Shown: positions 6,938 through 13,401 of the stretch, piece after piece
Layout of the letters: each line of letters starts with the position of its first letter
How positions within the stretch are numbered: position 1 is the stretch's first letter
Assembly (NCBI GenBank): GCA_028290305.1
Contig: JAQGKC010000371.1
Coordinates: 1-13,401 of the forward strand
DNA: 13,401 nt
From: Bradyrhizobium sp.
Lineage (GTDB): Bacteria > Pseudomonadota > Alphaproteobacteria > Rhizobiales > Xanthobacteraceae
Reading direction: 5' to 3'
Notes under the pieces: model-generated
Seen by the model: only the letters and a program-made list of their open reading frames with translations
Database searches by the model: none
What the model was told of the DNA's origin: nothing
Program-made: the position numbers and the translations under genes

Positions 6938-6967
6938 ATGGCGCCGCGGGGTTCATCGCGGCGCCAT
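6938..6967. terminator. Bidirectional hairpin terminator between convergent genes
   Basis: A perfect 11-bp stem, ATGGCGCCGCG (6938-6948) with CGCGGCGCCAT (6957-6967), encloses an 8-base loop. The stem can extend with GAAA (6935-6938 side) and TTTC past a small bulge. It sits 30 bases after the deaminase stop and 27 bases past the stop of the opposing barrel gene, where both transcripts should end. The flanking T-runs are short on both strands, so efficiency is uncertain; the location is the strongest support. Confidence 0.75.
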
Positions 6968-6994
6968 CGTTTCACCTGGAGAAGTATCAGGCGG

Positions 6995-8104
6995 TTAGAA
7001 CTTCAAAGTGACACCGGCATAGACGGTCGATTCGGTGCAGCTGTTGGTGCTCGGCGTACCAGGACCTGCCAGCGTGCAGACGCCCGGAGCGTTGTTGTGA
7101 TCGAGACCGAACTTGTTCTGCCAGTAGCGATAGGCAACCCACACGTCGACGAAGTGGGTGTACTTCGGGCCCATGAACGCCTTGCTGGCGTCAAACGTCA
7201 GACGGATCGGTTCGCTGTTGAGTTCGACCTTGGTCGAGGTGCCGCCACCAGCAAGCCCGAGCGGCTGGTTCTGGTTGCCCTTCGGCCCGTACCAGGCAGC
7301 GCGGCCGCTGATGGAGAAATACTGCATGTTTTCAGGCAGGAAGCCCAGATCCATGTAGTAGTTGGTCTCGATTGCCCAGGTGGTCTTGAAATCGGTGTTG
7401 CCATCCGCAATGCAAGTCACGCCGGGGACGCCCGGACCAAACAGACCGCACTGGTCGAACGCGTTGTGGTTGATTTCCTTGTAGGCCAAGGGCGCTACGT
7501 TGAAGTAGCCCTTGTAGGGAAGGTCGAAGGCGAACTGCAGACCGGCGACGAAGTCACGCTTGGCCGGGGCCAGGAAGGTGTTTTCCGAGTTGGCATCGGC
7601 ACCGACTTCCAGCGACACGTTATGCAAAGGCCCGATGCTGAAGGCCTTGGTGTTGAAGATCTCGTTGAAGCCGAAAGTGCTGCGGATCAGGCCGTAGATT
7701 TCGGTCGCGCCAGCGCAGTTCGCCGGAGCGCCGAAGATTGTGCCTGCGTTGGTGCAAGGCGAGGCCGGATCGTTTTTATCCGACTTGAACATCGAGATGG
7801 TGAAGAAGTTGGTGCCGTAGGCCCACGCGTCGAAGTGGGTGAACGAATAGACCGACTTCGCGGTCGTACCGTCGATCGAGCCATTCGGCCGGATGCTAAA
7901 CGCACCGGGATCGGTACCCTTCGGCATCCATGAGTAGGACACCCGGTCGTCGATCACGAAGAAGAACGGGAGATCCGGGATCGGCTTGGCCTTGACCGGC
8001 ATCGGAGCCAAATCCGCTGCGCTGGCAGAGCTCGTTGGTGCAAATGTAGCAAGTGCGGCAAGTGACAGCGCCGCGGCTGCAATTGCTTTAGTACGGTAGG
8101 ACAT
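6995..8104 (-). CDS. Outer-membrane beta-barrel protein, possibly Tsx-like nucleoside channel
   Basis: This is a 369-residue exported protein. Residues 1-29 form a signal peptide (MSYRTKAIAAAALS..., likely cleavage ASA|AD). The mature part alternates polar and aromatic strands and ends in YAGVTLKF, with the terminal Phe typical of barrels inserted by the BAM complex. Segments such as NYYMDLGFLPENMQYF and FVDVWVAYRYWQNKFG loosely recall Tsx nucleoside channels, but the resemblance is weak and from memory. Six cysteines form three pairs, 117/130, 219/231 and 343/356, each inside a Gly/Pro/Asn-rich, probably surface loop. The ATG at 8104 was preferred over an upstream in-frame TTG (8119), as the signal peptide starts there and GGGGGT lies upstream. 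It stands alone, convergent with the deaminase and divergent from the second transporter. It could serve as the outer-membrane entry for either importer; barrel firm, channel specificity unproven. Confidence 0.75.
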   Translation of the reverse strand: MSYRTKAIAAAALSLAALATFAPTSSASAADLAPMPVKAKPIPDLPFFFVIDDRVSYSWMPKGTDPGAFSIRPNGSIDGTTAKSVYSFTHFDAWAYGTNFFTISMFKSDKNDPASPCTNAGTIFGAPANCAGATEIYGLIRSTFGFNEIFNTKAFSIGPLHNVSLEVGADANSENTFLAPAKRDFVAGLQFAFDLPYKGYFNVAPLAYKEINHNAFDQCGLFGPGVPGVTCIADGNTDFKTTWAIETNYYMDLGFLPENMQYFSISGRAAWYGPKGNQNQPLGLAGGGTSTKVELNSEPIRLTFDASKAFMGPKYTHFVDVWVAYRYWQNKFGLDHNNAPGVCTLAGPGTPSTNSCTESTVYAGVTLKF

Positions 8105-8675
8105 TCTCAATACCCCCAAGTTGACGATCGAATGATCAAGGCCCTTGCAGCGACACTTGCGCCGTTAGCTAAACGTGAGAAGCCTCAAGTTTTCCCAGGG
8201 CTTGCCGCAAGTTTCATCAAGGACGGTCGTGCACCAGCCGGACCAGGCAATTTGGTGCGGGTTGCGGCACTTAACAAAACAACCATAGAGCGACGCCGTC
8301 TGCTGCAGTTATGCGCGTTTCTATTGGCTTTCTTCGACGGTCTGGTGCGCTGCAAACGCGAGGACCACTCACGCGAATTGACGTCTACCGCGGCTTCGAA
8401 CGATGGAATGATGCTGCTCATATTCGCAGCAGCTGTGACTAGGCAGTTCCGATTTGTCCTGACCGTCACAATTCTGCAACAGCTATCACCCGTCTTCTTA
8501 AGGTGACGAGACAACATGGATCGCCGGAAATCATCCGACGCTGGAAAGACCAAGAGAATCACGGGGAGGTTGCCTGCTAAAGAGTTGAGCAGACGCTGGC
8601 GCTTTTTCGCCACTTACGCCGAAGTCTAAACTAGCTCAGTATTAAGGCACCCATTCCTCGCACGCGTGACAGCGA
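8105..8675. other. Intergenic region between barrel gene and second transporter (571 bp)
   Basis: I see no supportable gene. Plus-strand (8132-8506) and minus-strand (8185-8613) open frames exist, but their products look random and lack a convincing ribosome site. A small dyad (GCTGCT 8413-8418 with AGCAGC 8428-8433) and GGCG-CTTTTT-CGCC around 8600 are too weak to call. Promoters for both flanking genes must lie here, but I find no sigma-54 match and no clear -35/-10 pair. This contrasts with the left control region. Confidence 0.6.
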
Positions 8676-10247
8676 ATGTTAGATCCGACTCCCGCCAGCC
8701 TGCATTCCGGCGAAACGCCGTTGCTTCAAACGGTGGGGTTGACCAAGCGCTACGGCACTTTTCTCGCCAACGAGTCGATCGATATCGATATCTGGCCGCA
8801 GCAAATTCACGCCCTTCTCGGCGAGAACGGCGCGGGAAAATCGACACTCGTCAAGACAATCTACGGATTGATTCAGCCAAGCGATGGTGAAATGCGCTGG
8901 CAAGGCGAGAAAATGACTCTTTCCGGACCATCGGAAGCCCGCGCGCGCGGCATCGGCATGGTGTTTCAGCATTTTTCCCTGTTCGACAATCTCACCGTCG
9001 CCGAGAACGTGGCGCTGGGTCTCGACGGCAAGGAATCGTTCAAGGACATGTCCGCGCGTCTGGAGGAAGTGTCCAATGTTTACGGGCTTCCGCTCGACCC
9101 CAAACGCGAGGTCTGGCAGTTGTCGGTGGGCGAGCGGCAGCGCATCGAAATCGTCCGGGCGCTGATGCAAAATCCCAAATTCCTGATCCTCGATGAGCCG
9201 ACCGCGGTACTGACCCCGCAGGAGGCCGATCAGCTCTTCACCGTGCTGGATCGCCTGAAGGCCGAGGGCCGCGCAGTACTCTACATCAGCCACAAACTGG
9301 AAGAGGTGAAGCGGCTTTGCGACACCGCCACGATCCTGCGCGGCGGCAAGAAGATCTCCACCTGTAATCCGAAGGCGGAGACCGCAGCCTCGCTGGCCCG
9401 AATGATGGTCGGTGCCGACATCAAGGAAGTCAAAGCCACCGCCGGGCGCCGGATCACGGTGCCGCGCCTCGTTGTCAACGATCTCAGCCTTGAGCCAGAT
9501 GATCCTCACGGCGTGAGGCTTGAGCACATCTCGCTTGAACTGAAAGGCGGTGAAATCTTGGGCATCGCCGGCGTCGCCGGCAACGGGCAGGATGAGCTGT
9601 TCGCGGCGCTTTCGGGCGAGCGGCTAGCCCAGGATCCCGGCACGGTGGTGATCGACGGTATTGCCGCAGGACATCTTTCCATCACGCAGCGGCGCAAGCT
9701 TGGCGCGGCTTTCGTGCCCGAAGAGCGATTAGGTCACGGCACTGCGCCACGCATGAAACTTTCCGAAAATGCGCTGCTGACCGGACATGCGGCGAGCGGA
9801 ATGGTCCAGCACGGTTTCGTCAACACCGCCGCGACACTATCGGCGGTCGACCGCGCCACCGAGACCTTCGACGTGCGCAAGGCAAAGCGCGACCCGGAAG
9901 CGGCGAGCCTGTCGGGCGGCAACTTGCAAAAATTCATCGTCGGCCGCGAAATACTCCGAAACCCCACGGTCCTTGTCGTCAGCCAGCCGACCTGGGGCGT
10001 GGACGCGGGCGCCGCCGCGGTCATCCGGCAGGCCCTGCTCGATCTCGCCTCAGGCGGCGCCGCCGTGCTGGTGACGAGCCAGGATCTGGATGAGCTCGCC
10101 GAAATCACCGACCGGATCGCCGTGATGTTCCACGGCCACCTCTCGGAGCCGCTGGCGACCGCGGACGCCAACCGCGAGAAGCTTGGACTGCTGATGGGCG
10201 GAAGCAGCTTGGAGCAGAAGGAATCGGCGCATGCAGTTGGTCCTTGA
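8676..10247 (+). CDS. Sugar/nucleoside-type double-domain ABC ATPase (second transporter)
   Basis: This 523-residue cytoplasmic ATPase is of the same double-domain type as the one at 4814-6346 but clearly not a recent copy. The N-terminal domain has Walker [10 protein letters not shown] (49-57), FQHF (Gln98), signature LSVGERQ (149-155), Walker B LILDEP (170-175) and His206. The C-terminal domain has a degenerate P-loop GIAGVAGNGQ (297-305 region), intact LSGGNLQ (412-418) and VVSQPTWGVD (434-443) in place of Walker B, with Gln-Pro where the catalytic Asp-Glu would be. It is the first gene of the second transporter operon. The start at 8676 has only a poor ribosome site (GACAGCGA), so initiation may be weak or the start slightly different. 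The C-terminal tail overlaps the next gene by 17 bases. Confidence 0.93.
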   Translation: MLDPTPASLHSGETPLLQTVGLTKRYGTFLANESIDIDIWPQQIHALLGENGAGKSTLVKTIYGLIQPSDGEMRWQGEKMTLSGPSEARARGIGMVFQHFSLFDNLTVAENVALGLDGKESFKDMSARLEEVSNVYGLPLDPKREVWQLSVGERQRIEIVRALMQNPKFLILDEPTAVLTPQEADQLFTVLDRLKAEGRAVLYISHKLEEVKRLCDTATILRGGKKISTCNPKAETAASLARMMVGADIKEVKATAGRRITVPRLVVNDLSLEPDDPHGVRLEHISLELKGGEILGIAGVAGNGQDELFAALSGERLAQDPGTVVIDGIAAGHLSITQRRKLGAAFVPEERLGHGTAPRMKLSENALLTGHAASGMVQHGFVNTAATLSAVDRATETFDVRKAKRDPEAASLSGGNLQKFIVGREILRNPTVLVVSQPTWGVDAGAAAVIRQALLDLASGGAAVLVTSQDLDELAEITDRIAVMFHGHLSEPLATADANREKLGLLMGGSSLEQKESAHAVGP

Positions 10248-11322
10248 AAAGCGGGCCGAGCGATCGAACACGATCGCGCTGGTTTCGCCGCTGATCGCAA
10301 TCGGTTTGACGATTGTGACCATGAGCATCCTGTTTGCAATTCTCGGCAAAAATCCCATTTCCGCGCTCGGCGTCTACTTCATCGATCCCCTGACCGACAG
10401 CTATTCGCTGCAGGAAATCGCGGTGAAGGCGACGCCTCTCGTGATGATCGCGGTTGGCTTGTCGCTCTGCTACCTCGCCAACGCATGGAATATCGGGGCC
10501 GAGGGACAGTTTCTGGTCGGCGCCGTCGCTGGCAGCTGGCTTGCCGTGAAAACGCAAGGCACTGATGCCGGACATTGGGTGCTGCCCGCGATGCTGTTGT
10601 TCGGCGCAGCGGCGGGTGCGCTCTACGCGCTGATCCCGGCCATTTGTAAAGTCCGGTTCGGCGCCAGCGAAATTCTGACCAGCCTGATGCTGGTGTACGT
10701 GGCGGACCTTTTTCTGGACTATCTCGTGCGCGGTCCTTGGCGCGATCCGGCCGGGTTCAATTTCCCGACCACCGCGGAGTTCGATCCGGTCGCCACCGTG
10801 CCGGTCCTGATTGAAGGCGGCCGTTTGCATCTTGGCGCTATCATTGCGCTGCTGGTCGTTGCTGCGGCGACCGTACTGCTCGGGCGCACGATCAAGGGCT
10901 TCGAAATTCGAGTCGTCGGCGCAGCACCTCGGGCGGCGCGCTTCGGCGGTTTCAATTCCAATCAGTTGATCCTTTTGACCTTCGCGATCTCCGGCGCCCT
11001 GGCCGGGCTTGCCGGGATAATCGAGGTGGCGGGACCGGTCGGGCACCTGCAGCCGGGCATCTCACCCGGCTATGGCTTCACCGCGATTATCGTGGCGTTT
11101 CTCGGGCGCCTGAACCCAATTGGAATATTAATTGCAGGTCTTTTCCTCGCACTCACCTTCATTGGCGGCGAACAGGCCCAGATTGCCATGAAAATCCCGT
11201 TGGACGTCACCAAGGTATTTCAAGGCATTCTGCTGTTCTACGTGCTCGCCTGCGACTCCCTCATTCTCTACCGCTTCCGGCTTATTTCCGCTTCCCGACA
11301 GGTGTCCAGTGGGGCTGCTTGA
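10231..11322 (+). CDS. BMP-type ABC transporter permease (second transporter, longer subunit)
   Basis: This 363-residue inner-membrane permease (BPD_transp_2, YufP-like) starts inside the ATPase gene, overlapping it by 17 bases, with AAGGAA a short distance upstream. Landmarks are the canonical NIGAEGQFLVGAV (87-99), GASEILTSLMLVYVADL after a short polar segment, and GYGFTAIIVAFLGRLNPIGIL near the C-terminus. About nine hydrophobic segments are visible. It corresponds to the permease at 2075-3184 in the first transporter, but retains the family-typical NIGAEGQ that the other has lost. It should form the pore with the next gene product. Confidence 0.93.
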   Translation: MQLVLEKRAERSNTIALVSPLIAIGLTIVTMSILFAILGKNPISALGVYFIDPLTDSYSLQEIAVKATPLVMIAVGLSLCYLANAWNIGAEGQFLVGAVAGSWLAVKTQGTDAGHWVLPAMLLFGAAAGALYALIPAICKVRFGASEILTSLMLVYVADLFLDYLVRGPWRDPAGFNFPTTAEFDPVATVPVLIEGGRLHLGAIIALLVVAAATVLLGRTIKGFEIRVVGAAPRAARFGGFNSNQLILLTFAISGALAGLAGIIEVAGPVGHLQPGISPGYGFTAIIVAFLGRLNPIGILIAGLFLALTFIGGEQAQIAMKIPLDVTKVFQGILLFYVLACDSLILYRFRLISASRQVSSGAA

Positions 11323-12226
11323 AGCCATCATTCTTTCGGTGCTCGCAGCATCGACACCGCTCTTGATCGCGGCTACCGGCGAACTGGTGACCGAGCGTGC
11401 CGGCGTTCTCAATCTGGGCGTCGAAGGCATGATGATCGTCGGGGCTGCCTGCGGATTCGGAGGCGCCTGGCTCACCGGCTCGATCTTCGTCGGCGCCCTC
11501 TGCGGAATCGTCGCGGGCACATTGCTGTCCCTTATCTTTGCGATGATGACGCTCGGTCTGGCGGTCAACCAGGTAGCGGCGGGTCTGGCGCTCACCATTC
11601 TCGGCATCGGACTGTCCGGCCTGATCGGCGCCGGTTTCGTGGGCGAGAGAATCACGCCGGCGCCGCATCTTTACATCCCCGGCCTCACCGATATTCCGTT
11701 GATAGGACGGATCGTCTTTGGCGAGGACGCGTTCGTTTATTTCTCGTTGGCGCTGATCATTGGCGTCTGGCTGTTTCTATACCGGACGCGGGCCGGGTTG
11801 GTGTTGCGCGCTTGCGGCGACAATCACGTCTCGGCGCACGCGCTGGGATATCCGGTGCTTCGAATAAGAATGTTTGCCGTGATGTTCGGCGGTGGATGCG
11901 CGGGGCTGGCCGGAGCTTATTTACCGCTGGCCTATACGCCGTTCTTCATCCCCGGCATGACCGCCGGCCGCGGATGGATCGCGCTCGCGCTGACAGTGTT
12001 CGCATCCTGGCGGCCGGGCCGGCTGGTGATCGGCGCATATCTGTTCGGCGCGGTGACGATCCTTCAGCTGCACGCGCAAGGCGCAGGCATCGGAATTCCA
12101 TCGCAATTCATGTCGGCGCTGCCCTATCTCGCGACCGTCATCGTTCTGGTGTTGCTCTCACGCGCACGCACCGGCGGCTCGACCGCGCCGGCTGCACTGG
12201 GCACCGTGTTCGTGCCCGACCGCTGA
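11309..12226 (+). CDS. BMP-type ABC transporter permease (second transporter, shorter subunit)
   Basis: This 305-residue inner-membrane permease (BPD_transp_2, YufQ-like) uses a GTG start at 11309, 14 bases before the upstream gene ends, so the two are translationally coupled. The subunit signature TERAGVLNLGVEG is at residues 28-40. VNQVAAGLALTILGIGLSG and the loop CGDNHVSAHALGYPVL correspond to the equivalent blocks of the permease at 3186-4112. About eight hydrophobic segments are present and the length is normal. A polar C-terminal tail of roughly 20 residues (after LLSRARTGG) is probably cytoplasmic. Confidence 0.92.
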   Translation: MGLLEAIILSVLAASTPLLIAATGELVTERAGVLNLGVEGMMIVGAACGFGGAWLTGSIFVGALCGIVAGTLLSLIFAMMTLGLAVNQVAAGLALTILGIGLSGLIGAGFVGERITPAPHLYIPGLTDIPLIGRIVFGEDAFVYFSLALIIGVWLFLYRTRAGLVLRACGDNHVSAHALGYPVLRIRMFAVMFGGGCAGLAGAYLPLAYTPFFIPGMTAGRGWIALALTVFASWRPGRLVIGAYLFGAVTILQLHAQGAGIGIPSQFMSALPYLATVIVLVLLSRARTGGSTAPAALGTVFVPDR

Positions 12227-12290
12227 TTTCATATTCCGGGCGTGCGCGATGGGGCGCCGCGTCCTGGACTGTCGTTCCCCCCGACTGTTT

Positions 12291-12294
12291 GGAG
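12291..12294 (+). promoter_or_regulatory. Ribosome binding site fixing the second BMP start
   Basis: GGAG lies 7 bases before ATG 12302. It supports that start over the in-frame GTG at 12242, whose extra 20 residues would precede the signal peptide. The 75-base gap after the permease (12227-12301) shows no terminator, so the gene is probably cotranscribed, though a local promoter is possible. Confidence 0.75.
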
Positions 12295-12301
12295 ATTGAC
12301 G

Positions 12302-13381
12302 ATGAGAAAAACATTATTTGCGGCCGCCGCCGCGCTGCTGCTCGCGGGTGGTATCAGCAGTGGTGCCTCGGCCGCCGACAAATTGAAGGTCGGCGTCATC
12401 TATCTCGGCCCGGTCGGCGACCTCGGCTGGACCTATCAGCACGACCTCGCCCGCGCGGAGCTCGCCAAGGAACTCGGCGACAAGATCGAGACCACGTTTC
12501 TCGAAAACGTCCCTGAAGGCCCCGATGCCGAGCGCGCCATCGAACAGCTCGTTCGCGCCGGCAACAAGCTGATCTTCACCACCTCGTTCGGCTACATGGA
12601 TCCGACGCTGAAGGTGGCCAAGAAATATCCCAACGTGCATTTCGAGCACTGCTCGGGCTACAAGCGCGACAAGAACATGTCGACCTATTCGGCGCGCTGG
12701 TATCAGGGCCGCTACATCCAGGGCCAGATCGCGGCCAAGATGTCGAAGGCGGGCGTGCTCGGTTACATCGGTTCGTTCCCGATTCCGGAAGTCGTCTCCG
12801 GCATCAACTCCACCATGATCGGCGCGCAGACGGTCAATCCCAACATCAAGGTCAAGATCATCTGGGTGAACTCGTGGTTCGACCCAGGCAAGGAAGCCGA
12901 TGCCGCCAAGGCGCTGCTCGACCAGGGCGCCGACGTGATCATGCAGCACACCGACAGCCCGGCGCCGATGCAGGTCGCCAACGAGCGCGGCAAGTTCGCG
13001 TTCGGACAGGATTCCGAAATGATCAAGTTCGGACCCAAGGCGCAGCTGACCTCGATCCTCGACACCTGGGCGCCCTATTACATCGAACGCGTCAAAGCCG
13101 AGCTCGACGGCAAGTGGAAGGAAGAGGACACCTGGGGCGGTCTCGAGACCAAGATGTTCCAGATGGCGCCCTACACCAACATGCCCGACGACGTGAAGAA
13201 GATGGCCGAGGATACCCAGGCCGCCCTCACCTCCGGCAAGCTGCAGCCGTTCAAATGCCCGGTCGTCGGCCAGGACGGCAAGGAAGTCGAATGCAAAGGC
13301 GGCGATCATCTCGCCGATGGCCAGGTCCTCGGCATGAACTTCTACGTCAAGGGCATCGACGACAAGATGCCGGGCAAGTAA
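12302..13381 (+). CDS. BMP-family ABC transporter substrate-binding protein with Sec signal
   Basis: This 359-residue periplasmic binding protein of the BMP family is the ligand receptor of the second transporter. The signal peptide is an ordinary Sec type without a twin arginine: MRKTLFAAAAALLLAGG, with likely cleavage after Ala24 (ASA|AD). The mature protein opens with VGVIYLGPVGDLGWTYQHD. TTSFGYMDPTLKVAKKYP, FEHCSGYK, YIGSFPIPEVVSGIN and LLDQGADVIMQHTDSP follow the family plan. The region 12380-13380 uses a narrow set of GC-ending codons (GGC, AAG, CTC, GTC), more biased than the neighbouring permeases, which suggests high expression, as is usual for binding proteins. It is last in its operon, whereas the other BMP gene is first. 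Ligand unknown; nucleoside or purine is the family default. Confidence 0.94.
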   Translation: MRKTLFAAAAALLLAGGISSGASAADKLKVGVIYLGPVGDLGWTYQHDLARAELAKELGDKIETTFLENVPEGPDAERAIEQLVRAGNKLIFTTSFGYMDPTLKVAKKYPNVHFEHCSGYKRDKNMSTYSARWYQGRYIQGQIAAKMSKAGVLGYIGSFPIPEVVSGINSTMIGAQTVNPNIKVKIIWVNSWFDPGKEADAAKALLDQGADVIMQHTDSPAPMQVANERGKFAFGQDSEMIKFGPKAQLTSILDTWAPYYIERVKAELDGKWKEEDTWGGLETKMFQMAPYTNMPDDVKKMAEDTQAALTSGKLQPFKCPVVGQDGKEVECKGGDHLADGQVLGMNFYVKGIDDKMPGK

Positions 13382-13401
13382 GGCCCGCGCATTCGAAAAG
13401 A

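Noticed and set aside
6938..7933. 331-codon plus-strand frame opposite the barrel gene
   Set aside because: The minus strand encodes a signal peptide and barrel features over the same span; the plus frame also begins inside the terminator hairpin.
8254..8276. Possible sigma-54 site TGGTGCGGGTTGC before the second transporter
   Set aside because: The -24/-12 spacing is two bases short, which abolishes sigma-54 recognition.
8132..8613. Open frames on both strands in the gap before the second transporter
   Set aside because: The products look random in composition, lack a supporting ribosome site, and resemble no family I know.
12314..13309. 331-codon minus-strand frame opposite the second BMP gene
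   Set aside because: It is a shadow of the strongly codon-biased BMP gene.

Overview
The window looks like chromosomal DNA of an alphaproteobacterium, most plausibly Bradyrhizobium or a close relative (Rhodopseudomonas, Afipia). It is GC-rich with strong third-position GC bias. The substrate-binding proteins, the M20 amidohydrolase and the biuret-hydrolase-like protein all resemble rhizobial family members I know. I cannot name the species. I see no transposase, integrase, CRISPR array, tRNA or rRNA.

Layout. (1) The minus-strand 5' part of an allantoate/N-carbamoyl amidohydrolase of the M20 family runs off the left edge (1-531). (2) A 437-bp AT-rich divergent regulatory region follows (532-968), with a sigma-54-type promoter match facing each way. 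(3) A tightly packed plus-strand operon (969-6907) encodes a BMP-family binding protein with a Tat-like signal, two permeases, a biuret-amidohydrolase-like cysteine hydrolase, a double-domain ABC ATPase and a CDA-fold deaminase. Several of its genes overlap or nearly touch. (4) A perfect 11-bp hairpin (6938-6967) lies between convergent genes. (5) A minus-strand outer-membrane beta-barrel protein carries three evenly spaced cysteine pairs (6995-8104). (6) A 571-bp stretch has no supportable gene. (7) A second, complete BMP-type ABC transporter (8676-13381) has a different gene order: ATPase, permease, permease, binding protein.

How the genes may work together. BMP/YufOPQ-type transporters are usually annotated as nucleoside or purine importers. 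In the first operon an amide/ureide hydrolase gene sits between the permease and ATPase genes and shares an ATGA stop/start with the ATPase. A deaminase follows, and a ureide amidohydrolase is divergent from the same control region. The simplest reading is a nitrogen-scavenging locus: a small nitrogen-rich compound (biuret, another ureide or a nucleobase) is imported and stripped of ammonia. The paired sigma-54 motifs suggest activation under nitrogen limitation. The barrel protein could be the outer-membrane entry route. The substrate assignment and the nitrogen control are inferences; the gene families and the layout are read from the sequence.
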